This document shows, in pieces, positions 11,253 to 23,300 of a stretch of DNA of 64,000 bases. Both the position numbers and the translations under genes were made by a program. The notes below the pieces were generated by a model. That model saw only the letters and a program-made list of their open reading frames with translations. It was not told the DNA's origin and did not search any database. Position 1 is the first letter of the stretch. Every line of letters starts with the position of its first letter. Source of the DNA: Lathyrus oleraceus (lineage: Eukaryota; Streptophyta; Magnoliopsida; Fabales; Fabaceae); assembly GCF_024323335.1 (NCBI RefSeq), contig NC_066584.1, forward strand, positions 236,139,494-236,203,493, written 5' to 3'.

Positions 11253-12234
11253 TGTAGCGGTGTATTCGTCGCTATATGATTTATTGATTAAACCATAAGC
11301 AAAGTATACAATGAATCGAGTCGCCACCGCACTTTTATTTATCCTAAGGACTGGTTAAAAAGCGAACAAAAACCTAAGAAGTTTTACACGTAGAAAACTA
11401 ATGAAAAAGATCAGAGAATCTGGATAAAGGGTAAATTATGCAATGGGAAGGTGTTAGGCACCCATCACGTCCTAGGTACTCCTAGGGAGCCCTTTTCACA
11501 CTTGTTGTATAAGAAATGTTTATTTGTTTTGACATATTGTGCAAACATGAATGGGATGATGAGAAAAGAATGTACAAGTTAGTTATTTTTGTGTTCGAAC
11601 GGATGAACCCGTTGCCTACGTACCTTCCATCAAAGGTAAGGATCAAAACGCCGTATTTCGGCTAAAAGATTTCCAAAAATTAGTGAGTTCAATTTTAAAA
11701 CACAAGCACTAAGGCTTTTCATTACCAATGGGAGAAAACTCAACCAACATCAACAATCCACCATGCGAGGACGGCTTCAACATACTAGTGAGGGGTTAAC
11801 CCTATAATAAGTATGGAAGACTTACAATCAACTCACTAAGGATAGGGTAAGATTTACATCAACCACTATGGTAATTAAAACCTACGGCTAATGTATGAAA
11901 ACATATTAACAATGGACAAAGCCAAAACAATTGAATGGGTGAAGTTAATTGATTATGACTATTCACAAAGTGTGGTCAAGGTATGATTAGGATTGGTTCA
12001 AAGAAGTGTTATGAAAAGGAGTTTAAAAATCAAGGACTTAAGGTCCAGGTTTCTAATTTGAAAAGAGGTGAGAATGTTTGCACAACAAGTCTAAGTTTTT
12101 GAAAATAAAGTGTGAAAAGGTTTAGGACAAAGAGGGTATGGATGATGGAATGTAAAACTTCTTAGAAAGGTTCACCTCTTGAAATCATATAGAAGATGAT
12201 TCAAGTGTGTCCTTAGGAATGAGGCAACAAAGCG

Positions 12235-12500
12235 AGTAAAGATAAAGCAAGGTGATACCGGATGCCATCAATGGTCTTATACCAATCTCACAAACGAAAG
12301 CGGATATCGGATACCAATTAATGGGTTTACACCAATCTCCTAAAACAAAACAATGATACCGGATGCCATCAATGGTCTTATACCAATCTCATAAAACAAA
12401 AGCGGATGTCGGATACCAATAAATGGGTTTACACCAATCTCCTAAAGTGAACAAAACTTGGATGTCGGATGCCAATCTATCTGGACTTATACCAACCTCC
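12235..12500 (-). repeat. Tandem repeat in the Ogre-B 3' LTR
   Basis: Alternating units contain GATACCGGATGCCATC or GGATATCGGATACCAAT, each followed by a TACACCAATCTCC or TATACCAATCTC string, with a period of about 60 bp and about five copies. The same array is present in the other LTR at 41024-41290, so it predates the insertion. Confidence 0.8.
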
Positions 12501-15500
12501 AAAGTATGGTCATAGGAATACAAATGCCACATCACAGGGACTTACAATTGTATCCTCTCACACAACAAACAAGAGCAAAAAGATATGAGTGACCAATGAG
12601 GTCTTACACTCTATCCTTCCATATCATGGGAACAAAAGCCAATCAACATGGGCTTACAATTGTCCTCAATGGGCAAACAAATATAGATCCCAAGGATATG
12701 CAATAATGATCATACAAGAATGGACAAATTAATGATGATAAGTGCACAATGGCAAGTAAGCAATCATGTTCAAATGAATCAAATGATCAATCAAACAAGT
12801 TTAAGTAGCACACATTATAACCACACAATTTAGGCTCAATCAAAGGGTTAGACTTAAAAGTCCACTGGAATAGGGTAGATGGCGCTCTTAACCTTGACAT
12901 TGAGAGCCAAGGTGAAGCAGATGAAAGGATATGAGGGGTGTGCCTCATCACTCTTATCCCTGGTCAGGGAGAGCATTGAATATAAGAAGGTGGGGGAGTT
13001 CAGAAAGATGGAACTCTCTCCCCAAGTTAGACTCGATAGATCTTGGGTATTTACTCAACATGCATCAAACACAAGTAGTGTGAGCAATGTGAGTGACTCA
13101 CAGAATAGTAGGAGATAGGCTACATATCTCTTTTGTCTACCAATTGCCTCACATGAGGTCTTTACCTGCTTAGGGACAAAAATAAACAATCACAAACATT
13201 GCCTCTTAAGGAGGACTTCAGACAATTGCCTGGCTAAATAACAAGCCAGGTCTTCCAGACTACATGGAGACAAGAGAGTCTACCTCAATGCAAATGCTAT
13301 ACAAGCAAAGCAATGCAAGTTCTCAAAAGAACTGAGCAACTAAGGGTACCTGAAATCAATCAAATATAATCAGCATCCCAATCACAAAACTACAACATAC
13401 AAATTATGAACCAACAGACAACACGATCAATCATGTGTGCAAAGCACAAACTCAAATGAAATGAGTTAGCATCCTACAAAACAAACAAGTTAGTTTACAA
13501 TAGTCAAATGAAACAATCAACTTGCATTAATTCCTTTAAAGCACTTTGCTTCTTAACCTGAAAAGTCAAAGTCAAACTCAAACATGAGTAACAAGACCAC
13601 TAGGACAAGCCTAGGGTCAAAAGGAGGGAAAAAATTTAAAACAGCAAGTGAAACATGATCATAACCAAGATTTATCAATTAAAAAGAGAACCTAATTGGC
13701 CTCACATCAAAACTATGCACTAATTTCATTTTATGCACAATCTAAGTCAAAGTAGTCAAGTATGAACCACATATGAGTCAACAGCATGATCACAACCAAA
13801 CAAATATCAAAACAGCTCAATAAATTCCACAAAAATTCTATCCTAAACAGAACATATTCAATGAGCTACATATTAATTTTCATGCCATTTGGACAAGTGG
13901 AAGTATGGAAATTAAATTCACCAAATCATGGTATGCACAAATCAACCTAAAATAGGTCACAAAGCAAATGTCAACTTCAACCAATTGTAAAACAGTGAGA
14001 AAAAATGAGAAATGAATGGGACCAAAGCCAATGTGAAGCTAAACATGTTAAGGAACACTCCCCCAAATTTCACTTCCATATGATAAGAAATGAGCATTTT
14101 ACAAGCTATGGAAGTCAATCACTCAAACAAGGTTCACAAAATGGTAAACAGCAAACAAAAATACCAATTAAATAGGAAATGTATCAACAAATACTACAAA
14201 AAATCATGGTGAAACTAGACATGTATATGATATCACATGCAAAAAATCAGATCCATTGGCCTAGCATAAGCATGGAAAATAAAATCATGAACCTAGCATA
14301 GCATAGTGTGACACACATTGTCACACTCAAAAATATTATATCATATCTACCAATCCAGGTATCCAAAAATTGCAAACTATACATCAAAATCAACAGACAT
14401 GAGTCAAGAACAAGCATGTGAAATTTCATTCATTTTGGACAATGCATCATCATTTTATGATTAAAATGGTGAAACATACATATAATGCACACATGTCAAA
14501 GATCATTAAGCCAATCCAAAAAGTCACCAGGCACAACTTGAGTTACTATGCCTAAAAAAAACTAGACAAAATTCTGAGATCAACAAAAAAATTCCCACCT
14601 AGTTTGGATTAAAATTGATTAAGTTATGATTTTTTGAAGTTTGATTAAATTATGAAATGTTTATTTAATGAATTAATGGATTTAATTAATTACGGATGGC
14701 ATTTTTGTAATTACCGCGTCCTGGCCCAAAACGACGCAGTTCCATTAAAAGCGCTGGCGGCTCGCCATTGGTCCATTCCGGAGGGAAACGAGATTTGAAA
14801 TGGCCAGGCGAGAATGACGGATCAAACGCGGGTTTTTCCAGAATTTTGAAGAACTTCAACGTCGTTCTTCATCACCAGATGCGGTTATGAGCGATTCTCA
14901 ACCAAAACGCACAAACCGTATACCGTTGGAACCGGCATGCAACGTACATCAACAATATCCATTCAATTTCATCAAACATTTAACACAGAAAAAGATTCGA
15001 TCCAAGAAAGTTTTGCATCTAAATGTTCTAATCCAGATTTCTCATTCAATACTCAACGAAATTTCATGATTCAAGCTGCAATCTACTCTACGTTGCAAGA
15101 TCTACGAGAAGCATATCAAGATTTCATGGATTAAAGGATTCGAATTCTTACCTTCTCGATGGTGTCGTGTGAAATCCGCGCGATTCAGCTCCGATTGGTG
15201 TGAAACAGATGGAGAATATTGATCAGGAAGATGATTGGTGATGATTGTTTAGCTCACGAGTGCACAAATCAATGGATCTTGCCAACTGCCATTGAAGAGG
15301 AAGCTTTGCACAGTTGGAGTTTTGGACGGTTTTCTTCTCCAATTGCTTCAACAGAACTTCAACATCACCTGCACATGAAGACTCAACCAAGAATTCGCAA
15401 AAACAATGGAGAATTATTGATGAATTCAAGAAAAAAGTGAATGTGAAACTTGGAGAATTTTGAGAGAATTTGAGAGTTTTTGGATTGGATCTGAAAAAGT

Positions 15501-15531
15501 GATTATCCTCTTCAATTCTGTTAGAATTAGG

Positions 15532-15539
15532 CTTTTATA
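15532..15539 (-). promoter_or_regulatory. TATA box of the Ogre-B 3' LTR
   Basis: The minus strand reads TATAAAAG in a GTATAAAAGCC context, a good plant TATA box. Its equivalent in the 5' LTR is 44307-44314. Confidence 0.55.
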
Positions 15540-16687
15540 CATGCTCTTAATCCACTCTTTAATCATGATTAGCACAAAATTGGATGATTAGTGAAAATGA
15601 GCTTGTAATGCACTTTGGCCTTTTTGCCCTTGGATAGTTTGGATCAATGTAACAGTGTTTTTTCACCTCAAGCAAGTCATAAAATGCATTTGGAAGCTAT
15701 TGGAATTTGTCCCATGTGAAAATTCCTTGTATTTTGAAATTTGGACTTTTTTCCCACCAATTTTTAAATGGTTCACTTAAAAAATGACCTTTTTATGTGA
15801 AGGTTTTTGGTAAAATGTAATGATGGATTTGGATAGTACACATCAAATGTGGTTTGCTCAAAGAAGAACCATCCAATTTGGCCATTCCATGTGAAAGTTA
15901 TGCCACTTTGAATTTAGGCATTTTCTGAAAATGATTTGATCACAACTTGCCAACCATAAATGAGAAATGAGTGTTCTTGGACTTTTTATAAAGGTGAGAT
16001 CAAGATCTTCAACTTTCATGTTGGACAAATTTTGATTTGAAGCTTGGTTCATGATGTAATTTTGAGGAGCATAACTTTCCATTTTTGGCAGGTGAGAATT
16101 ACAGGTCATTTCCATTTTGGGAAACTTTTTGTCTGACCTCAAATCCTTCACTCTTGACCTTTGAAATGCCAAATGAAGCTCATATGGACATGAATGAGAC
16201 ATTTCCAACCATCTCACACCTTCAAATTCCTGATTAAATGTACAGTTGACCACAGTTGACTTTACTAGGGTTTTGGTTGACTGGGCCATGTTTTGATGAA
16301 TTTCAAGCCTCTACCACATGAGATCTTGATCCAAAATGATGTCACAACTCATATGAACTTTTAATTAATGATCATGGTGCCCAAATTCTTCAAGAATGGC
16401 CACCATCTGTTGCTCAATGGCTTGCTTTTGACTGTTTGACTGATGATTGCTTCAGCTACAAGAAACAAGGTTAGATGACAATATTTTTGTACTTTTGGTT
16501 AGTGAACAATTGAGAAGCAATGATATACAAATGCTATACATGATTGGTGATCAAGAATCACACTCACAAGGTACCCACCCACTAGGAGGGAAGCAAAGGT
16601 GTACAAATGATCCTTGAGGCAATGATATGACATGATATGATGTCTTGAGGCCATGACGGATCTTAGGGCAAAAATTGGGGTCTTACA

Positions 16688-16703
16688 GATGCCCCTATTT
16701 AAG
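16688..16703 (-). promoter_or_regulatory. Polypurine tract of Ogre-B
   Basis: The minus strand reads CTTAAATAGGGGCATC directly before the 3' LTR start. The AAATAGGGGCA core is shared with the Ogre-A tract at 63395-63407. Confidence 0.85.
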
Positions 16704-18183
16704 GTCATTCTAGCCGGAGAAGTGAAGTTTAGAAATCTTCATCTCGACGCGGTAGAATGGGCTTAAATAACAGTAATGAGACGAATTTTGGTCCCTAAGA
16801 GACCTCACGATGCAGATGTATGCTTGTAAAAGACACAAACTCTGTGGGGAATATGATTCACACAGAAGAAAAGACGATCCATCGGAGTAATACACTCACC
16901 AGGAACAGAGACTCTAACAGGACTCTCATGGGGATAATAAAAGAAAAAGAGTGCGTGAGCAGGACACGACTCCGAGTTGGGGAAAACGAAACTGACATAA
17001 CGTGCGCAAGACACGACTCTGATTAGGATAACAGAAATCAGACTGGAGACCTCACTGGGGAAGTGAAAGGACTCACACTGGGGAGAGAAGGAAATTCCAG
17101 GGAACACAATCCATTGGAAGACTCAAGCTGACCCACAAAATGCGTGTACTGGGGATAACACCAATACAGCAACACAAATAGCAATACAAATCCGCTGGGG
17201 AAATCTAGAAAAAGACTCTCCAGGGGAAACCAAAGGATGAGATGCCACCGGTATAAGGGCAACAAACTCAGGAAGAATGATTATCTAAGACCAGTATAAG
17301 GGTGAGAGATATCAATCAATCCAAACATCTGAGAAAGACCTGAAGAAGGCACATCAACTCAGGGAAATCTGACTCCACAAGGGACCAAGGTCATAATAGG
17401 GAGCAGAAAGGAAGGAACACCAGGGATACCGAAGTATATAATAGGTGACCGACCGAAACGTGAATTGGTATATATGCCAAGACACTCATCCCCCTGAAGG
17501 AGGCTAGAACAGCAGACTTGTTTACAGGATGGATACTCAATTCCACAAGGAATATGAATCTTACTCTGCGGAGAAAACAATCAACAGATTGACCCAAGAG
17601 TGCATGAGACATATTATTCATTACCGGCAGACCGTGAATAATATACTCGAAAAGGAAGAGACACCAGAGATACCGGAGTATATAATAGGTGACCTACCAA
17701 AAGACGTGAATTGGTATATATGCCAAGACACTCATCATCCGAAAGGAGGGCTTGAAAAAGCAAATCGACTTACAGGATGGACGTTCGAATCCACAACGGG
17801 AAAACGAATCTTACTCAAATGGGGACACAAACCCAAAGAGCGCATGAGATATAATATCCATTACCGTCAGAACGTGGATAGAATACTCGCATGAGATATA
17901 TCATCTATTACCGGCAGACCGTAGATAATATACTCGCGTGGTAAGAAGCACCAGAGATACCGAAGTATATAATAGGTGATCTACCGAAAATGTGAATTGG
18001 TATATATGCCAAAACACTCATTATCCAAAACACAAACTGGTTAAAGGACAGATATTCGATTCTACAAAGAATACGAATCTTACTCTACTGGGGGAAGATC
18101 AACAAAGGATTCCAACCAAAGAGCGCAAGAGATATATTATTCATTACCGGCAGACCGTGAATAATACACTCGAAAGGAAAAGG
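16704..18183 (-). repeat. Ogre-B 3' UTR, distal part, repeat-rich
   Basis: This is non-coding sequence between pol and the 3' LTR, separated from its other part (26755-30217) by the Tekay insertion. From about 17430 it consists of diverged copies of a unit of roughly 240 bp containing GTATATAATAGGTGA, GAATTGGTATATATGCC and a hairpin with the loop core CCGGCAGACCG or CCGTCAGAACG. Hairpin copies lie at 17611-17644, 17850-17886, 17896-17932 and 18135-18166. Frames here lack protein character. Confidence 0.75.
18179..18183 (+). repeat. Target-site duplication of the Tekay element (left), AAAGG
   Basis: AAAGG precedes the Tekay LTR and is repeated at 26750-26754 right after the second LTR. The interrupted sequence on both sides is Ogre-B 3' UTR repeat. 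Confidence 0.93.
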
Positions 18184-18773
18184 TGTAACACCCCGATAAA
18201 ATAAGATAATTATTTAAATTGAGTTAATAATATATTTATTAATTTAATTAAATAATTGGAATTATTATTATTATTGGATTATTTTTATTATTATTATTGG
18301 AATAAAAGTAGAAATCAGTAAAAAGGTTCCATTTGGTAAAAAGAGTTATTTTCACGTGAAAAGGGAAAAGAGACAGAAAATGGAAAAAGAGCAAGAGAAC
18401 AAGGGTTGAAGGAAGGAAAAGCTTGGAGCTCCGAGATTTGCCGGATTGACTCAGGTAAGGGGGGTTTATCATCGTTTAATGGGTATTATGGGATAATATG
18501 TCATGGGTAGTGATAAACCATTGATTTACCTCTGATTGGAATAATTGTGCTGAAAATTGTGAACTTTTGGGATGAACGAATTTGGATTAAAATTGAAGGA
18601 AACTCGTAGGAATTAGATGCAATAGTGTTAGGATTTGTGAGATTGAATAAGTTATGATTTGTGTTAGATGATATGAACGAATACTGTGTAAAAATTGGAC
18701 TGTGGAAGGTTGAATTGGATAGATCTCGTAGCAGAGAAAGCCATAGCAGATCTGGAAATTCTGGTTTCTGGTC

Positions 18774-19003
18774 ATACGCGTATGGCACTAGGCAATACGC
18801 GTATGAGATGGCCTGGTACGCGTATGGCACTAGGCAATACGCGTATGGATGAGGAAGATGAGGTTTTGAACGTGGTTTGGTCTCTGTTGGTACGCGTATG
18901 GGGAAGTGGTACGCGTAGCATACGCGTATGAGACAGGTGATACGCGTATGGGATTGGCGTGGAAATGGGCCATACGCGTATGGGAATAGGCAATACGCGT
19001 ATG
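18774..19003. promoter_or_regulatory. Array of ten ACGCGT dyads in the Tekay 5' LTR
   Basis: ACGCGT cores start at 18776, 18797, 18818, 18839, 18892, 18911, 18922, 18942, 18974 and 18995. Most are embedded in the longer palindrome ATACGCGTAT. The intervals are 21, 21, 21, 53, 19, 11, 20, 32 and 21 bp, close to multiples of one helical turn. The array is conserved in the 3' LTR (25323-25547). The cores fit the CGCG-box consensus bound by plant CAMTA factors and could be an enhancer or silencer; which of these, if either, is unknown. Confidence 0.8.
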
Positions 19004-19322
19004 GGCAGGATTGTGAGTTTCCTGAGCTGTTGTTGTGCAGTTTTTCACTGTTCAGCTGGGTAACGTAATTCAGCTGATGTATGATATATTAGGGATCAAT
19101 TCCCGTTGTTTTGAGTAGTATAGGTATTAGTAGAGTGTGCTAATACTGTGGTTGTTATTTGGCATGATATGATATGCTTATGTGATAAAATATTGATTAT
19201 GTGTGATGGTATGCATGATGCTGTGAATGAATCAGTTATGTGTGCATTTGTGAATAGACTGTTTTATGGCTTAGAGTGTGAGCATATGTCTATTCTTGAA
19301 TTGTGGTTGATGATTTAGCATT

Positions 19323-19502
19323 GCTAGGTGATTAGCATGCATATTGTGGCCTTTATGGTGGTAGCTAATTCCCATGGTGAGGAATTAGTGAGTTAGTCAT
19401 TTTGGACTGTTGTTGATGTTTGCATGCTAGGTGATTAGCGTGCATTTCATGGCCCGTTGGGGTGGTAGCTAATTCCCATGGTGAGGAATTAGTGAGTGAG
19501 TC
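19323..19502 (+). repeat. Two-copy repeat with dyad arms in the Tekay LTR
   Basis: Two copies about 104 bp apart share GCTAGGTGATTAGC and GGTGGTAGCTAATTCCC. Each contains CTAATTCC and GGAATTAG arms separated by eight bases (19365-19388 and 19469-19492). The same pair recurs in the 3' LTR near 25866-26048. Confidence 0.8.
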
Positions 19503-20204
19503 ACTAGGTCTCAAATGAGTGGGACTAGTGAGCTTGGTAGCCGTACCTGGATTTGGTCGGTGAGGTTGAACTATATGTTCACAAATAGTCGGTACCGCAT
19601 GCATGGAGTCTCATTGCATAATATGTGTATGGCGTATAATATGAATGGATGTATTCCAATATTATACGTGTGTTTGTGTGATATTGAGTATGAGCATGAG
19701 TTGTATTTGTGTTGAGTATGATATTTGAATTGATGTGCCGTTACCGAATGTGCGATGTGATTAGGGTGATCAATGTGTTAAATTACTTGGCATTACATGT
19801 TAATTTATAATGCTTATTATATCGATTGAGGAACTCACCCTTACAACTATTTTTCAGGTAACGAGCAGTGAGTTGAGTAGAAGCTAATGTTCGGAGTCTA
19901 GTGTAATTCCTTAGTGGGTCATGCTCTGATAGATGTAACATCGGGACGGGATGTTTTGTCTTCTTTTCATTATTGGTTGTTGAATGATTTTACATGTATG
20001 AGTTACATGTTTTTGAATGATCGATTGATCTGTATCCGCTGCGTATTATGCAAATATTTTATTTGATTAAATAAATGAGCATGACAGGATATTTTGGAAA
20101 ATGGTGTGAAATGATTGTGTGACACCCTTAAGGGCATAATTACTCTGATGATATACTGCTATTTTAATTAAATATTTGGGGTATTTAGAAGGGTGTTACA
20201 TTAG

Positions 20205-20216
20205 TGGTATCAGAGC
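20205..20216 (+). promoter_or_regulatory. Primer-binding site, tRNA-Met type (Tekay)
   Basis: TGGTATCAGAGC begins four bases after the LTR end, as in most plant chromoviruses. Confidence 0.93.
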
Positions 20217-20323
20217 ATAGTCGGTCGAGTCGAGTCGTAATTATTCTGTTCCCTGTACGGGATAGGTGTTGTGTAACCCTATCAGTACTTATTGTTTTAG
20301 CTTGTTGGGTTTTCAGAATAGAG

Positions 20324-23300
20324 ATGGCTGGAAGAGATAGAGATGATGCTGCAATTGCTGAGGCTCTGGGTATGCTAGCTGGAGTACTTGGAGGAAATCC
20401 GAATGTTGTGGGAATGGGAGCTGCTCGTCAACTGAGTGAGTTCCAGAAGAACAATCCTCCAATGTTCAAGGGAGCATACGATCCAGATGGCGCTCAGAAG
20501 TGGTTGAAGGAGATCGAGAGGATCTTCCGAGTGACTGAGTGTGCCGATAACCAGAAGGTCAGGTTCGGTACGCATATGCTGTCAGAAGAAGCAGATGACT
20601 GGTGGGTTGCTAACCGTACTGAGTTGGAATCTGCTGGGAATGCTGAGATCACTTGGGCGGTGTTCAGAGAGAGATTCCTGAGGAAGTATTTTCCAGAGGA
20701 TGTTAGAGGAAAGAAAGAGATAGAGTTCTTGGAATTGAAGCAGGGCAACCGGTCTGTTACTGAGTATGCTGCTAAGTTCACAGAGCTGTCAAAGTATTAC
20801 ACTCCCTATAACGAGGCCACTGGGGAATTTTCAAAGTGTGTGAAGTTTGAGAACGGGTTGCGTCCCGAGATCAAGCAGGCTATTGGGTATCAGCGGATTA
20901 GAGTGTTTTCTGATTTGGTTGACTGTTGCAGGATTTTTGAACAGGATACCAAAGCCAGAGCGGAGAGCTATCAGCAGAGGGTTGATAGGAAAGGCAAGAA
21001 TCAGAATGATCGTGGGAAACCGTATGCAGCTGGCAAAGGTTTCCAGCGACAGAGTGGGATGAAGAGGCCTAGTGGGGGAGACTCCAGTGCCCCTGCTAAG
21101 TGTTACAGATGTGGTCAGGCTGGGCATCGTATCCATGAATGTACCAGTAATGAGAAGAAGTGTTTTAAGTGTGGAAAGGGTGGTCACTTGGCTGCAGAGT
21201 GCCGGATGAAGACTGTGACTTGTTTCAACTGTGGAGAGGTGGGTCATATCAGTCCACAGTGTCCTAAGCCGAAGAGAGAGAACCAGTCGGGAGGCAAGGT
21301 CTTTGCTTTATCGGGTTCTGAGACTGCTGCAGATGATCGTTTGATCCGAGGTACGTGTTATATTAATGGCTTTCCTCTTGTAGCTATTATTGACACAGGT
21401 GCGACTCATTCCTTTATATCTTTGGATTGTGCTGTGAAACTTAAGTTAGAGATATCTGAGATGCATGGTAGTATGGTGATTGATACTTCTGCGAAGGGTT
21501 CAGTGACTACTACTTCAGTTTGTTTAAATTGTCCTTTGAGTATTTTTGGTAGAGACTTTGGGATGGACCTAGTGTGTCTTCCATTAGTGCAGATTGATGT
21601 TATCTTGGGTATGAACTGGTTGGTGGTTAACCGAGTCTATATCAATTGTTTTGATAAGACTGTGATCTTTCCTGAGATTGAGGAAGGGAAGAGTTTGTTT
21701 CTATCTGCAAGGCAGGTGAATGAGGAAGTAGCAGATGGGGCAGAGTTGTTTATGCTGTTATCGACTTTGGAGGCTAAAGATAAACTGGTGATTTGCGATC
21801 TAGCTGTGGTGTGTGATTTTCCTGATGTGTTTCCTGAAGAAGTGAATGAATTGCCACCAGAGCGTGAAGTTGAGTTCTCGATTGATTTAGTACCTGGTAC
21901 TAGACCGATATCGATGGCTCCGTACCGTATGTCTGCTGTTGAGTTAACTGAATTGAAGAGTCAGTTGGAAGATCTGTTGGATAAGAAATTTATTCGTCCG
22001 AGTGTGTCACCGTGGGGTGCACCAGTGTTGTTGGTTAAGAAGAAAGAAGGTACTATGAGGTTGTGTGTGGATTACAGGCAACTGAATAAAGTGACGATCA
22101 AGAATCGGTATCCTTTGCCGAGGATTGATGATTTGATGGATCAGTTGGTTGGTGCGAGTGTGTTCAGCAAGATAGATTTGAGATCTGGGTATCATCAGAT
22201 ACGTGTGAAAACTGAGGATATTCAGAAGACTGCTTTCAGAACAAGGTATGGACATTATGAGTATTCTGTAATGCCTTTTGGTGTGACTAATGCGCCTGGA
22301 GTATTCATGGAGTATATGAATAGAATTTTCCATCCGTACCTAGATCAGTTTGTTGTGGTGTTTATTGACGATATTTTGGTGTATTCGAAATCTGAAGAAG
22401 AGCATGCCGAGCATTTGAGAGTGGTGTTAGGAGTTCTACGAGAAAAGAAGTTATTTGCTAAACTCTCTAAGTGTGAATTTTGGTTAGAAGAAGTTAGTTT
22501 TCTTGGTCATGTGATTTCAAGAGGTGGTGTTGCTGTTGATCCTTCTAAGATAGAAGCGGTATCTAAGTGGGAAGCTCCGAAGTCAGTTTCTGAGATAAGG
22601 AGTTTTCTTGGACTTGCAGGTTATTATAGGAAGTTCATTGAAGGATTTTCTAAGTTGGCGTTACCGTTAACGATGTTGACTAGAAAGGGGCAAGCGTTTG
22701 TTTGGGACTCAAAGTGTGAAGAAGGTTTCCAAGAGTTAAAGAGAAGGTTAACTACTGCTCCTATTTTGATATTACCAAGTCCGTCAGAACCATTTGAGGT
22801 TTACTGTGATGCTTCATTGTTGGGTTTGGGTGGTGTGTTGATGCAGAATAAGCAGGTTATAGCTTATGCTTCGAGACAGCTGAGGGTTCATGAGAGGAAC
22901 TATCCGACACACGATTTAGAGTTGGCAGCTGTGGTTTTTGTTCTGAAGTTATGGAGGCATTACTTGTACGGGTCAAGATTTGAGGTTTTCAGCGACCATA
23001 AAAGTTTAAAGTATTTGTTTGATCAGAAAGAGCTGAATATGAGACAGAGGAGATGGTTAGAATTTCTGAAGGATTATGACTTTGGTTTGAATTACCATCC
23101 GGGTAAAGCAAACGTAGTAGCTGATGCATTAAGTCGGAAATCATTGCATATGTCTATGTTAATGGTTAAGGAATTGGATTTAATTGAGCAGTTTAGAGAC
23201 TTGAGTTTGGTGTGTGAGAGTACTCACAATAGTGTTAAATTGGGAATGTTGAAGTTAACGAGTGGTATTCTGGATGAGATTAGAGAGGGTCAGAAATCCG

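Larger units (their letters stand above)
11253..16687 (-). repeat. Ogre-B 3' LTR (5435 bp)
   Basis: On the minus strand it begins TGTAAGACCCC and ends CCGCTACA. It matches 40030-45471 nearly base for base. Visible differences are scattered substitutions, four single-base indels and an 11-bp repeat difference near 16250 versus 45020. A TATA box is at 15532-15539 on the minus strand. Confidence 0.95.
18184..20200 (+). repeat. Tekay 5' LTR (2017 bp)
   Basis: It starts TGTAACACCCC and ends GGGTGTTACA, a perfect terminal inverted repeat of at least eight bases. It contains an AT-rich start, the ACGCGT dyad array (18776-19000), a two-copy repeat (19323-19502) and an ACTCACCCTTACAA stretch before a TTTTCAGGTAACGAG string near 19850. 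Confidence 0.95.

Noticed and set aside
14887..15134. Small frames repeated in both Ogre-B LTRs (also 43662-43909)
   Set aside because: They are conserved only because the LTRs are nearly identical. They run antisense to the transcription direction of the element and show no coding bias.
18661..18852. Small open frame with repeated YAYGTRQ peptides
   Set aside because: The periodic peptide is only the translation of the ACGCGT dyad array in the Tekay LTR, and frames on both strands show the same artefact. It has no independent coding evidence.
20204..20323. Upstream extension of the Tekay polyprotein frame
   Set aside because: The frame is open back into the tRNA primer site, but the first ATG with gag-like context is at 20324. 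The extension has no conserved character.
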